The translations under genes were made by a program, and so were the position numbers. Shown one piece after another: positions 1 to 9,410 of a stretch of 64,000 nucleotides of DNA (position 1 is its first letter; each line of letters opens with the position of its first letter). Source of the stretch: Pusillimonas sp. T7-7. Lineage in GTDB: Bacteria > Pseudomonadota > Gammaproteobacteria > Burkholderiales > Burkholderiaceae_B. The notes under the pieces were generated by a model. The model saw nothing but the letters and a program-made list of their open reading frames with translations. It was not told the origin of the DNA and searched no databases. The stretch is from the NCBI RefSeq assembly GCF_000209655.1, contig NC_015458.1:3224001-3288000 (forward strand). The letters run 5' to 3'.

Positions 1-16
1 CCGATGTGAATCGGAC

Positions 17-193
17 TTACCGTTTCTCGATACCTGATTCTTTTACGATGTCGCCGTACTTGTCCATTTCGGCTTCGATAAAAGTTTTGAATTCCGGCGA
101 GCTAAGATACGCAGGGTTGGCACCGATATTGGTAAACGCCTTTGATTTTTCCGGATCCGATAAGATATCAACGTTTGCTTGCCGATCAAAATT
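17..193 (-). pseudogene. Relic of a Bug-family (tripartite tricarboxylate) periplasmic receptor, C-terminal end only
   Basis: Read on the minus strand, an open stretch of 58 codons with no start ends in a typical Bug-receptor tail: a conserved segment containing NPAYLSSPEFKTFIEAEMDK and then KYGDIVKESGIEKR before the stop. An in-frame TAA lies at 194-196, directly upstream of the readable part, and no signal peptide or ligand-binding domain precedes it. Bug proteins are normally about 320 residues, so only the last fifth remains. Bug receptors are greatly expanded in Bordetella relatives, which fits the host. It cannot make a functional receptor. Recognition is by sequence memory, without a search. 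Confidence 0.7.
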
Positions 194-250
194 TTAGGCA
201 AGGAAAAATGCATACTCGTTACGTGGAGGATTCATTCAGATAGTGCTGGG

Positions 251-877
251 TTAACGCTGAGATAGCGCCAGCTTGACGGCCAGGCCCAGGAACACAAGGC
301 CTGCGACGCGGTTAAGCAGGCGTTGCAGGGCGTGCGATTTTTGTAGGCGCTCGCCCAGCGTTCCCGAAAACCAGGCCAGTGCGCCAAAGACCAGCAGGGT
401 AGCCAACATGAACAAGGCGCCCAGGGCCAGTGTTTGCAGGGCTACCGAGCCCCGGTCGGGAGAGGTGAACTGAGGTAGAAACGCCAGGAAGAACAAGGAT
501 ACCTTGGGGTTGGTCAGGTTCATGATGATGCCGCGCCGGAACAGGGCGGAGGTAGCGAGTTTCGGTGCAGGCGCTACGCCTTGTGCCCGCCCCTGTGCCC
601 GAAAGGCGCCCCAGGCCAGGTACAGCAAATACAGGGCGCCTGCCAACTTCAGCACCATGAAGGCTGCCTCGGAGGCGGCAAAGACCGCCGCCAGCCCAAC
701 GGCTACCGCCAGCGTATGGCCAATCAGGCCTGTGCACAGGCCCAGCACCACGATCAGCCCCGATCTGCGCCCCCACATGGCCGACTGCATCAGCACGAAC
801 AGGTTATCGGGTCCTGGCGCCAGTGCAAGCAGTACGGCAATGCCGAAGAAAGACAGCGCCAGATCGTAGGTCAGCAT
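251..877 (-). CDS. LysE/RhtB-family amino-acid exporter
   Basis: A 208-residue inner-membrane protein of the LysE/RhtB family, which exports amino acids such as homoserine, threonine or lysine by proton antiport. The family signature is near the N-terminus (LLALAPGPDNLFVLMQS), the five to six hydrophobic segments are in the usual places, and a TNPK motif occurs mid-protein (NLTNPKVSLFFLAFLPQF). I prefer the ATG at 877 over an upstream TTG at 895 because it gives the usual family length of about 206 residues. It is divergent from metC across about 150 bases, so both promoters probably lie there. The substrate cannot be told from sequence. Confidence 0.85.
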   Translation of the reverse strand: MLTYDLALSFFGIAVLLALAPGPDNLFVLMQSAMWGRRSGLIVVLGLCTGLIGHTLAVAVGLAAVFAASEAAFMVLKLAGALYLLYLAWGAFRAQGRAQGVAPAPKLATSALFRRGIIMNLTNPKVSLFFLAFLPQFTSPDRGSVALQTLALGALFMLATLLVFGALAWFSGTLGERLQKSHALQRLLNRVAGLVFLGLAVKLALSQR

Positions 878-1026
878 AAGGTTCGCCAGGAACAAGAGTA
901 GGAAACGGGATGGCAGGCGCCGGCCGGCCAGGCTGGCGACACACTTGCCAGCTATCCATTATCATCGGGTTGATGCCGTATCTGTGCGCATCATCCCGAC
1001 GTCCTCAATTTTAAACCTATAAGATC

Positions 1027-2226
1027 ATGGCCAAATCCCCTTCTGCTCATCTGGATACTCAGCTGCAACATGCCGGCACTGCCCAGTTCGATCCTGTTTC
1101 GGGCGCAGCGCCCGTTGCCTTGCCCTCCATGCGCACCAGCACGGTACGGTTCCAGAATCTGGACGCCCTGGACAGAGCGCAGGCGGACAAGGCCAGGGGC
1201 GACCGCAGCGTGACATACGGGCGGGTGGGCATGGATACCCACGCCGCGCTGGAGCAGGTGTTTTGCGACCTCGAAGGCGCCGAGCGCGCCTTTCTGGCGT
1301 CGTCTGGCTTGGGCGCCGTTACGCTGGCGCTGTTCAGTGTGCTCAATAGCGGCGATCATGTCATTGTGGCCGATTGCGCCTATGGCCCGGTACGCTATCT
1401 GGACAAAACAGTGTTGAGCCGCATGAATATCGAGGTGAGCTACAGCCGTGCCGTGGTGGCCGAGCTGGCCGGCCAGTTGCGCCCCAATACGCGTGTGCTG
1501 TATGTGGAATCGCCCGGCTCGCTATTGTTTGAAATGCTGGATATTCCCGCATTGGCGGAATTTGCCCGTCAACACAATCTGATATTGGCCACCGACAACA
1601 CCTGGGGCTCGGGCTATGTTTACCGCCCGCTGGATCTGGGGGCCGACATTTCGGTGGTGGCGGGCACCAAGTATGTGGGCGGCCATTCCGATCTTATGCT
1701 GGGCGCCGTCATGGCCAAAGATCCTGACATCATCCGTCGTCTTAACGACACGCACTATGCCATGGGCTATTCCATCAGCGCCGATGACGCCTGGCTGGCC
1801 ATACGTGGTGCGCGTACTCTGCCCATACGCATGAGGCATACCGCCGAGCATGCGCTAGAGGTCTGCCGTTTTCTGTCCGGCCGCGCCGAGGTGGTCCGCA
1901 TCTTTCATCCGGCGTGGCCAGATGATCCCGGCCACGCTCTGTGGCAGCGCGACTGCACGGGTTCCAATGGCATGTTGTCGGTGGAGCTCAAGCTTGGCCA
2001 TGCTGCAGCGCGCCGCTTTGTCGATAGCCTGAGTCTGTTTGGGATTGGCTTTTCGTGGGGGGGCTTTGAAAGCCTGGTGCAGCTGGTGGATCACGCCGCG
2101 CTACAGCCGCATGGTTACTGGCAGCCTACCGATAATGCGATGGTACGGCTGCACATAGGGCTGGAATCGCCCCAGGACCTGATCGCCGATTTGGCGCAGG
2201 CCCTGGCACAGGCGGCTCGGGGATAA
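1027..2226 (+). CDS. metC: Cystathionine beta-lyase
   Basis: A 399-residue PLP enzyme of the Cys/Met metabolism family that cleaves cystathionine to homocysteine, ammonia and pyruvate in methionine synthesis. The Schiff-base lysine is in TKYVGGHSD, at about residue 215. Other family landmarks are the YGRVGMDTH substrate-phosphate segment, SSGLGAVTLALFSVLNSGD and DNTWGSG. The sequence resembles the proteobacterial MetC type more than MetB or MetZ. The ATG at 1027 has only a weak ribosome-binding site. It converges with dsbA ten bases downstream, so it is probably a single-gene unit. PLP enzymes of this fold can also act as cysteine desulfhydrases. Confidence 0.88.
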   Translation: MAKSPSAHLDTQLQHAGTAQFDPVSGAAPVALPSMRTSTVRFQNLDALDRAQADKARGDRSVTYGRVGMDTHAALEQVFCDLEGAERAFLASSGLGAVTLALFSVLNSGDHVIVADCAYGPVRYLDKTVLSRMNIEVSYSRAVVAELAGQLRPNTRVLYVESPGSLLFEMLDIPALAEFARQHNLILATDNTWGSGYVYRPLDLGADISVVAGTKYVGGHSDLMLGAVMAKDPDIIRRLNDTHYAMGYSISADDAWLAIRGARTLPIRMRHTAEHALEVCRFLSGRAEVVRIFHPAWPDDPGHALWQRDCTGSNGMLSVELKLGHAAARRFVDSLSLFGIGFSWGGFESLVQLVDHAALQPHGYWQPTDNAMVRLHIGLESPQDLIADLAQALAQAARG

Positions 2227-2236
2227 GCGCGGCTAC

Positions 2237-2872
2237 TTATTTGTTGACCAGCTCCACCAGGCGCTGAGCTTCGGTAATGGTGGCTTCGTAGCTGTTGGTC
2301 AGTGTGGGCGAAGTGACATAGCGGCCGCCTACGGCAATGCTGGGGGTGCCGTCTATGGAGTACAGCTTGGCCAGTTCATTGGCTCGCGATACCTTGGACG
2401 ATACCCCGAACGAAGTGAAAACATCTTCGAAAGCCTTGCGGTCTATGCCTTGCTCCACAGCCCAGTCGGTAATGGCTTTGGCATCGTAAATGCGCTTGCG
2501 CTCGGCGTGAATGGCTTTGAATACGTCGTCGTGCAGGTCCAGGCGGCCCAGACTTTCCAGCGAGTAATACAGCTTTTGCAAATCGGCCATGCTGGCGTTG
2601 AAGGCGACGGGTACGGGCTTGAGCACTACATTGTCGGGCAAGGTCTTGGCCCACTTTTCAACCATGGGCTCTATGGTGTTGCAATGCGGGCAAGTGTAGG
2701 CAAAGAATTCCAATACTTCTATCTTGCCGGTGGTGTCAGACGGCTGGGCCGGCTCGACCGTTACGTAGCGTTCAGCGGCTTGTGCGCCAGATAGTGGGGC
2801 GAATAAAGCCCCCGCGCTAACAGCGGCCATGGCAATACTACGAAACAGCAGATTCTTCAGCGACATGTTCAT
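2237..2872 (-). CDS. dsbA: Thiol:disulfide interchange protein DsbA
   Basis: Periplasmic oxidant that introduces disulfide bonds into exported proteins and is reoxidised by DsbB. A Sec signal peptide ends near AQA-AE (about residue 33). The catalytic CPHC motif is at about residues 61-64 in EFFAYTCPHCNTIEP, and the cis-proline segment GTPSIAVGGRY lies near the C-terminus. The length of 211 residues is normal. The in-frame ATG at 2866 has better GGAA spacing and may be the real start. It is the last gene of argS-SPOR-dsbA, an order also seen in Bordetella-type genomes, and follows the SPOR gene after about 63 bases. Confidence 0.92.
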   Translation of the reverse strand: MNMSLKNLLFRSIAMAAVSAGALFAPLSGAQAAERYVTVEPAQPSDTTGKIEVLEFFAYTCPHCNTIEPMVEKWAKTLPDNVVLKPVPVAFNASMADLQKLYYSLESLGRLDLHDDVFKAIHAERKRIYDAKAITDWAVEQGIDRKAFEDVFTSFGVSSKVSRANELAKLYSIDGTPSIAVGGRYVTSPTLTNSYEATITEAQRLVELVNK

Positions 2873-2935
2873 TTCCGAAAATGGTAAAAATCAATAAGAC
2901 TTCAGAAGGGGCAACAAGTTCATACCCCCTGGCGC

Positions 2936-3634
2936 TCAGGGGCGTACTACCGTCGATACTATTTTTTCTTCGCCCAGCCTGGCACGCGAGCGGTTCATCT
3001 CGTCTATGCCCTTGAAGGGCCCTACGCGGACGCGATGGATCGTACTGCCATTGCTTTGGCCTTTTTGGACCTCGGCAGGCAGGCCCAGCAGCAGTATGCG
3101 GGCCTTGACCGATTCTGCGTCTTGCTCGGAGCGGAAAGCCCCGGCCTGCAAATAATAGGTGGTTTGTGTATTGGCGGCGGCGGATGGCTTGGGTGCAGCG
3201 GGCGCTTCGGTGCCTGGCACCGGTACTGCGGCAGGGGTCGGAGCCTGCGCTGTGGCAGCGGGCTTTTCGACATTGGACAGGCTGGCGATCAAGTCGCCCA
3301 GATTGTCTTGTGGGGCGGGACGGGTATTGGTGCTGCCCGGCGTAAGGCCGGGCAGTGGCGTAAGATCTGTGACGGTGGGGCCGGTCAGGGGCGAGCCGGC
3401 AGCAGAGTCTTTGCCATACAGACCCAGATTGGGGTCGGGCGCGTTGCGTACGTCGGGCAACAGCGTTTGGGCCGGATCGCGGCTGGCCTTGTCGACAAAG
3501 GGCATGGGCACCTGTGTAACGAACAAGGCTACGGCCACGGCGGCAACCAGACCGAAGATCAATCCTATCAGTATGCCAAACAGGGTGCTGCCACCTGATT
3601 TGGAGCTTGATGATTTACGGCGAGTACGGGCCAT
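2936..3634 (-). CDS. SPOR-domain cell-division protein, FtsN-like
   Basis: A 232-residue bitopic protein. It has a short basic serine-rich cytoplasmic tail, one membrane segment at about residues 18-40 (TLFGILIGLIFGLVAAVAVA), a long proline/alanine-rich periplasmic linker, and a C-terminal SPOR domain from about residue 155 (TTYYLQAGAFRSEQDAESVK to the end). SPOR domains bind peptidoglycan stripped of stem peptides at the septum. This architecture and the argS neighbour are those of the FtsN-like protein annotated in many betaproteobacteria. Whether it is the essential FtsN activator cannot be settled here. The start lies 9 bases after the argS stop, indicating co-transcription. Confidence 0.8.
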   Translation of the reverse strand: MARTRRKSSSSKSGGSTLFGILIGLIFGLVAAVAVALFVTQVPMPFVDKASRDPAQTLLPDVRNAPDPNLGLYGKDSAAGSPLTGPTVTDLTPLPGLTPGSTNTRPAPQDNLGDLIASLSNVEKPAATAQAPTPAAVPVPGTEAPAAPKPSAAANTQTTYYLQAGAFRSEQDAESVKARILLLGLPAEVQKGQSNGSTIHRVRVGPFKGIDEMNRSRARLGEEKIVSTVVRP

Positions 3635-3643
3635 GAGTTCGGG

Positions 3644-5329
3644 TTACATCCTTTCGGGGGCGGAAACCCCAAGCAGTTCAAGACCATTGGCAACAACCTG
3701 GCCAGTGGCGTGGGCTAGCCTCAGGCGGGCCAGCTTAAGCTGGCTGTCGTCGACCAAAACCCGTTCGGCGTTATACCACGCATGGAAATCTGCGGCGCAA
3801 TCGCGCAGCCAGAAGGCCAGGTGATGCGGCGCCAGCTCTTGCGTTGCCAAAGCCAACATGGCGGGATATTCAGACAGCCGCTGCAACAAGGCGAATTCAG
3901 TAGGCGCCGTCAGTAAGCTGACGTCAGCCTGCGGTACCTGCGCAGCCAGTTCGGCCGACTGGGTCAGCATGGAACAAATACGCGCGTGGGCATACTGAAT
4001 ATAGTACACCGGGTTCTCTTCGCTTTTCGAGAGCGCCAGGTCGATATCGAAGACGAATTCAGAGTCGGCGCGGCGCTGGCTCAGGAAGTAGCGCACGGCA
4101 TCCTGGCCGACCCAGTCGATCAGGTCGCGCATGGTGACATAGCTGCCGGCGCGTTTGGATATTTTGACTTCGGCCCCATTACGAACCACTTTAACCATTT
4201 TGTGCAGGATGTAGGCCGGGAAGTCTTTGGGTATGCCCAGATTCAGGCCTTGCAGGCCGGCACGCACGCGGGCAATGGTGCCGTGGTGGTCGGTGCCTTG
4301 GATATTGATGGCGTGATGAAAGCCGCGCTCCCATTTGGCCACGTGGTAGGCAACATCGGGTACGAAGTAGGTATAGCCGCCTTCCGACTTGCGCATCACG
4401 CGGTCTTTGTCGTCGCCCGTGCCCAGTTCGGTCGTACGCAGCCACAAGGCGCCTTCGTTTTCGTAGGTATGGCCGGCGTCTATAAGCGCCTTGACGGTTT
4501 GCTCGACGCGCCCTGTGGTGTAGAGCGAGCTTTCCAGATAGTAGTTGTCGAACTTCAGGCCGAAAGCCTGCAAGTCCAGGTCTTGCTCGCGGCGCAGATA
4601 GGCCACGGCAAACACTCTGATGTCGTCCAGGCTGCCGATATTGCCCGTTGCGGTAACAGACACCCCATCGGTGCCGGTGACCGTGGCGCCTGCCTGAAAA
4701 TCGCGGGCGATATCGACGATGTAGTCGCCCTTGTAACCGTCGGCCGGGAAGTCGGAGGCGTCGGGCTCGATGCCGCGTGCGCGCGCCTGTACGCTGATGG
4801 CCAGATTATCGATCTGGTTGCCAGCGTCGTTATAGTAAAACTCGCGTGTGACGTCGTAACCTTGCGAGGTGAACAGGCGGCAAATGGAATCGCCCAGGGC
4901 GGCCTGGCGCGAATGGCCTACATGCAGCGGGCCCGTTGGATTGGCGGAAACGAATTCCACCATCAGCTTTTGCTGGTTGGCGGAAAGATGACCGTAGCGG
5001 GCGCCTTCCTGTGCAATGGCATCGAGCACGGCGTGCCGGGCAGCGGTGGCCAGGCGAAAATTGATGAAACCCGGGCCGGCAATTTCCGCCGATGAAATCA
5101 GCGCCTGCGTGGCGGGCTCCGCCAACAGCGCGTCGACGATATTCTGGGCCAGTTCGCGTGGATTGCGCCTGGCGGGCTTGGCCAGTTGCATGGCGATGTT
5201 GCAGGCAATATCGCCATGGGCGGCGACCTTGGGGCGCTCCAGCAAAACGGTGGCGGTGGCCTCGGGCACGATCTTGTCGACGGCGGCTTGAATTAGCGAG
5301 ATAAGCTGTTGTTGTTGCCCTGGAAGCAT
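3644..5329 (-). CDS. argS: Arginyl-tRNA synthetase
   Basis: Class I aminoacyl-tRNA synthetase of 561 residues that charges tRNA-Arg. The HIGH-type signature is [13 protein letters not shown] near residue 140, preceded by the ArgRS-typical [10 protein letters not shown]. The second signature region reads [15 protein letters not shown], as in ArgRS proteins with a degenerate KMSKS. The N-terminal tRNA-recognition domain (residues 1-110) and the C-terminal anticodon-binding DALR domain, ending in [11 protein letters not shown], are both complete. It is the first gene of the argS-SPOR-dsbA unit. About 155 bases separate it from the upstream rhs stop, so its promoter should lie there. Confidence 0.95.
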   Translation of the reverse strand: MLPGQQQQLISLIQAAVDKIVPEATATVLLERPKVAAHGDIACNIAMQLAKPARRNPRELAQNIVDALLAEPATQALISSAEIAGPGFINFRLATAARHAVLDAIAQEGARYGHLSANQQKLMVEFVSANPTGPLHVGHSRQAALGDSICRLFTSQGYDVTREFYYNDAGNQIDNLAISVQARARGIEPDASDFPADGYKGDYIVDIARDFQAGATVTGTDGVSVTATGNIGSLDDIRVFAVAYLRREQDLDLQAFGLKFDNYYLESSLYTTGRVEQTVKALIDAGHTYENEGALWLRTTELGTGDDKDRVMRKSEGGYTYFVPDVAYHVAKWERGFHHAINIQGTDHHGTIARVRAGLQGLNLGIPKDFPAYILHKMVKVVRNGAEVKISKRAGSYVTMRDLIDWVGQDAVRYFLSQRRADSEFVFDIDLALSKSEENPVYYIQYAHARICSMLTQSAELAAQVPQADVSLLTAPTEFALLQRLSEYPAMLALATQELAPHHLAFWLRDCAADFHAWYNAERVLVDDSQLKLARLRLAHATGQVVANGLELLGVSAPERM

Positions 5330-5440
5330 AAGATGGATCAGTAATCAAAAAGATAAGCGGCGCGGCGCAAGAAAAACCGTGGCTGAAGATTGGGTTTGGC
5401 ACAGGCGCGGAGAAGGTATAAATGATAGCGTTATTTCCGT

Positions 5441-5460
5441 CGGCCTGCCTTGGCAGGCCG
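5441..5460. repeat. GC-rich perfect hairpin between rhs and argS
   Basis: A perfect inverted repeat: a 9-base stem, CGGCCTGCC with GGCAGGCCG, and a 2-base loop. It sits 25 bases past the rhs stop, in the rhs-to-argS direction. There is no T-run on either strand, so it is not a standard intrinsic terminator. It could stabilise the rhs 3' end or assist termination. Confidence 0.5.
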
Positions 5461-5484
5461 CCAGCTGCAGTCCCAAGACCGGCC

Positions 5485-8400
5485 TTAAGCGGGCAATGCC
5501 TGCCAGCCCAGCTCATCGCGCAGCCACTGGGCATAGCCGCTCATGTCTACGGTGCCAACCTCTGAACTCGCCTGACTGCGCCAGTTCGGATAACGCGCTA
5601 TCAATGTTTCGGTGCTGTCGCGGCGGCTGCGGCCCAGGGCAGGGTGGTTGTCTTGGTAGTAGTGCATCAGGGAACCATCCGCGGCATTGATGCTGCGATC
5701 TCCATCTTGTACAGATCGCGCCAGTGCGGGACGGTCGTCGTGCAGCGTAGGATGGTTGATCTGGCGGTCATCGGGGTCGGACAGGTCAAAGCGCAGGGTT
5801 GCGGCGCGCGCCTGCCACAGCATCCAGTTCAGGGCCACATCGGCAAGATCGCCGTCGTGTCCGGCCGTTTGATCCGGCGGGCGCAGCACACCACCGCCTA
5901 TGTCGGCGTGGGCGCCGATAAAGGGTGCTTCTATGGTGTTTGAGCCCTGGGCGTCGGCGGCGCTGGTCAGGGGAAAAGCCCAGCGCCGTTCATGCAGGGC
6001 CACGGCATGGGCCACCCATTCCCAGGCGGCTGCGATGCTCAGGTCGTAGTTGGCGTTCCGGCTGCCCGCCAGGCCGAACTGAGCGACGGTATCGAACAGG
6101 CCCATGAAGCGCAGGTCGACACAGGCGGAAATGGCTCCGCGTTGCCTGTCGTTGTAGCTGAATAAATGGTCTTGTGTGTGCTGGTTGACAAGGTTGCCAA
6201 AATGCCTGGCCAGCGCCGCGCCGCGTGAGTATCCAATGATATCTATGGGTATGTGTTCAGTCAGGCTGCCCGGCTGGTCAAGCGCATTTAGCAAAGACTG
6301 CCACTGGTTCTCGATGATTTGCTCTGCCTGGCCGGCGGTAATGGCGTCCCAGTCCACATACATGGAGTTGCCTGGGCCGGAATGATAGTACACCGGGCCG
6401 TCCAGATAAGCCTGACTCATTTTCCAGACATTGCTGCGTGTCATGGGGCTGTTTCGTGTGCCATCAAAGGCGAACAGCAGCAACCCCAGTGGGTCGGCGT
6501 AGCGGCGGGGTTGCTGGGCCGCATAGCCCAGGGCCTGGCTGCCGGGTACAGGCCCCAGCGGGTCGGGCTCAAGATATTGGCCCGGCCCGGGCAGATAAGT
6601 GCGCAGCAGATTGTCATGCCAGCCGGTTTCGGCATCGAACACTTGGCCGGGCAGACGCAGGTCCAGGCTCAGGTCGCCTGCAATGCGTGTGGCTGTACCG
6701 CCCGGGCTATAGGCTGCCAGCCACCGTATGCGCTGTTCGCTGTCGGTGACCAGGCGCGGCGCACCGATCAGGTCGGCATGCACGGCGTATAGCTGCGCGT
6801 GTCCACGCTCGTTTTCTGATTGCGGGTCAGGGTAGACGATAAGGCCGACTATGGTCTGTCCGGCGCGTATGTAGCGGCGGCTGATGGCCAATGGCGGTTG
6901 AGTGGTGGCCAGAGGGCCTGGCCGGGAATTCTGCTGTGATGCGACCGGTGCGCCTTTGTTGGTGTCCACATCGGTTTCTTCAGGGGAGTAGTGGCTTTCA
7001 GCCACCAGTTGATTGTTCAGATAAAAGTAGTCGCGGCGTATGTCGGCGCTGATCTTGGCAATGCGGTGGCCGAAGGCATCGTGCAAGTAGCGGGCTACTA
7101 CCTTGCCCGCCTTGTCTGATACTTGCGACAAGCGGCGTTGCGGCCCATAGTCCAGATGGTAGCCGTCTATGGCCTTGGGCAAGCCCGAAGCATCGCGCTG
7201 CACGGAGGGCTGGTATGTAACGCCGTTATGGCGTAGCGCCGCCAGCGAGCCGTCCGGATGCCAGGCATGCCATAGGGTGTCTTGTTGCTGCGTTGCCGAC
7301 CGGCTTTCAGTGGCCGTTTGCTGGCGCAGGCTCTGTGCGCCAACAAGCTGGGCCTGTGCATTGTAGGCATGGCGCCAGGTCTCGGTGTAGTTCAGGGCCG
7401 GTACCGAGTGGACTTCTTGTTGCAGCAGGCCGCGCTCGTCATAATGCTGTTCCACTGTCCAGATCGGCGGGCTGTTGGCGACGCCCAGGGTCAAGTGTCC
7501 GGCCTGCCTCTGCCGGTTGATGTGGGTGTGTAACTGCAGGCCATTGCCGTAGCGATAACCGGCCGTGCCAGGACTGCTGTCTATCACGGTATGTGTCTTG
7601 CCCTGGGCGTCGTGCCAGTGGATGGCGGCCAAGCGACCCGCATCATTCCAGCGATACGACAGCGAGCCGCCCTCGGGCAGATGGTGGCGCCAAAGGCGAT
7701 GCCGCGCATCGTATTCAAAGGATTCGGTATAGCTCAGGCGTCGGCCGGCTATGGCCGATATGCGCTCTACCTGGCGCTGGCCGAGACGTTTCAGTGGATC
7801 GTAGTTGCGGGTTTCTGTGGCGTGGGGATGCTGGATACCGGTGAGCAGTACGCCGTGCCATGTCAGTCGGGTTTCTTGCGTGGCGCCTGCCCGGCTCTCT
7901 GTAATGCTGATGGGACGGCCTTGTGCGTCGTAACTGTAGTTGCTGGTGTCTCCATTTTGAAAACGGCGCTGCAGCGGTAAATGCCTGGTGTTGTACAGCA
8001 TGTGCTCAGTGCCCGTCAGGGCTGAATGCCAGGTATGACGGCGGCCATGATCCGCATAGTGCAAGGTCAGGCCGGGCCAGCCTGTCGCCTGCGGATGGAT
8101 GGCGGCAAGCACGCCCTGGTTCGTACGCTGCACCCGCGTACCGTTGATGTTTTGCAGGCGACCCTGGTTGTCGTAGCGGGCTGTGCTGCCGGGTGCCGCA
8201 CAGCCCGTACACTGGGCGCCACTGACAGCTGCAAGCACATGGCGCTTGCCCTGGATGGCCGTCTTGAAGTGGGTTTCTTGCCCGCTGGCGCCGGTGACGA
8301 CGGTCAGGCCGGTTTGGCCGTCTGTATGGGCTGCCTGCGGATAGGCCACCTGTATTTTGCCAGCCTGGCTGCTGGGCGGGCCAGCTATGGATAGTATGGC

Positions 8401-9315
8401 ACGGCCCTGAGGATCGTAAGCCCAGGTATTGACGCGATGCCTGGCCTTTTGCCTGGCGTTGCTGATGCTGATGCCGGTCAGCGCATAGGGGTTGCCGGCT
8501 TGCCGCTCAGCTTCATACAGATAGTGTTTCTGCATGCCGTCCGGCCGTCTGACGCCGCTCAGGCGCAAACGCGACAGCGCTTGCTCGGCATGAGTTTCGG
8601 CGCTTTCGTAGCTATAGTGGAAGCGCCCTAGCGGGGTACTTACCTGGTCAAGGTAGGCCTGCCCCGCATGAATGCGATAAGCAAATTCCAGCCAGCCGCC
8701 CTGCCCGCTTTCTATGCGCGTCAGTGCGTGTTTGAGCGGCCCGTCTGTTTGCGAGCGTTGCAAGGTCAGGGCCGTACCGTCGGGGGCGGTGATGCGCCGC
8801 AAAAAGCCCTGTGCATCGAACCAAAGCTGGCGGCCATTGGGCCAGGTCCAGACCCACTCTGTACCCCGGGCAGCGAGCGTGCCGTAGGCATTGTCCGCAG
8901 GCTTGCCTGTTGCGTCGGCATAGCGGATGCGACTACCGTCGGCTTGCACAATTTGCCAGGCTCCACCCGCGTGGAAAAGCCGCGTGTCGTAGGATAAGGT
9001 CCAGCCCTGGCCCAGCACCGAGGCGCGTCGGTCAAGTGCGTTGTAGTGGCGCACGACTTCAATGCCGGGCGCATGCGGGTTGGGCGGCAAATCGGTTTCT
9101 TTCTGGTATTTATTGCCGGTGGCAAGGTGTATGGGATTGCCCACCCCAAGATTCAGCCCGGGTTCAGCTTGACCGGCCAGCGCCATGCCGCCTGTTGAAC
9201 AGGGTGCACCCAGGACGGAAGGGCCGCAAGTACCTTGCGCGTGCGCTACGGCGGGCGCCAGCGCGGACCCGGCCAGCAGGGCGAAATACAGCACAGAGTA
9301 AAGGTGAGGAGGCAT
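5485..9315 (-). CDS. Rhs-repeat protein with signal peptide and C-terminal DUF2235 (Tle1-like) lipase domain
   Basis: A polymorphic-toxin-like protein of 1276 residues from the ATG at 9315; an upstream frame-open start at 9396 would put a non-signal extension in front. Visible parts in order: a Sec-like signal peptide ending in AVAHA-QG; a DUF6531-type N-terminal segment (GNPIHLATGNKYQKETDLPP); many YD/RHS repeats (for example YRYGNGLQLHTHI and YDERGLL); and the Rhs core end RYADPLGL at about residue 925. An alpha/beta-hydrolase domain of about 345 residues follows directly. It starts FAFDGTRN and carries GYSRG (Ser about 1030), LFDTVAQFG (Asp) and GAHADIGGG (His), the Ser-Asp-His set of DUF2235/Tle1 phospholipases. 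Lipid hydrolysis by a delivered toxin is inferred. I see no immunity gene downstream and no VgrG or PAAR partner. Confidence 0.85.
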   Translation of the reverse strand: MPPHLYSVLYFALLAGSALAPAVAHAQGTCGPSVLGAPCSTGGMALAGQAEPGLNLGVGNPIHLATGNKYQKETDLPPNPHAPGIEVVRHYNALDRRASVLGQGWTLSYDTRLFHAGGAWQIVQADGSRIRYADATGKPADNAYGTLAARGTEWVWTWPNGRQLWFDAQGFLRRITAPDGTALTLQRSQTDGPLKHALTRIESGQGGWLEFAYRIHAGQAYLDQVSTPLGRFHYSYESAETHAEQALSRLRLSGVRRPDGMQKHYLYEAERQAGNPYALTGISISNARQKARHRVNTWAYDPQGRAILSIAGPPSSQAGKIQVAYPQAAHTDGQTGLTVVTGASGQETHFKTAIQGKRHVLAAVSGAQCTGCAAPGSTARYDNQGRLQNINGTRVQRTNQGVLAAIHPQATGWPGLTLHYADHGRRHTWHSALTGTEHMLYNTRHLPLQRRFQNGDTSNYSYDAQGRPISITESRAGATQETRLTWHGVLLTGIQHPHATETRNYDPLKRLGQRQVERISAIAGRRLSYTESFEYDARHRLWRHHLPEGGSLSYRWNDAGRLAAIHWHDAQGKTHTVIDSSPGTAGYRYGNGLQLHTHINRQRQAGHLTLGVANSPPIWTVEQHYDERGLLQQEVHSVPALNYTETWRHAYNAQAQLVGAQSLRQQTATESRSATQQQDTLWHAWHPDGSLAALRHNGVTYQPSVQRDASGLPKAIDGYHLDYGPQRRLSQVSDKAGKVVARYLHDAFGHRIAKISADIRRDYFYLNNQLVAESHYSPEETDVDTNKGAPVASQQNSRPGPLATTQPPLAISRRYIRAGQTIVGLIVYPDPQSENERGHAQLYAVHADLIGAPRLVTDSEQRIRWLAAYSPGGTATRIAGDLSLDLRLPGQVFDAETGWHDNLLRTYLPGPGQYLEPDPLGPVPGSQALGYAAQQPRRYADPLGLLLFAFDGTRNSPMTRSNVWKMSQAYLDGPVYYHSGPGNSMYVDWDAITAGQAEQIIENQWQSLLNALDQPGSLTEHIPIDIIGYSRGAALARHFGNLVNQHTQDHLFSYNDRQRGAISACVDLRFMGLFDTVAQFGLAGSRNANYDLSIAAAWEWVAHAVALHERRWAFPLTSAADAQGSNTIEAPFIGAHADIGGGVLRPPDQTAGHDGDLADVALNWMLWQARAATLRFDLSDPDDRQINHPTLHDDRPALARSVQDGDRSINAADGSLMHYYQDNHPALGRSRRDSTETLIARYPNWRSQASSEVGTVDMSGYAQWLRDELGWQALPA

Positions 9316-9410
9316 AGGGATTCCATACAAGGAAAATCCTGATATCTTGCCGCTTGGCAGCTTTCCCAAGTTAGGGTAGTGTATGGATGTGTCCATTGAG
9401 GGAAACCGAA

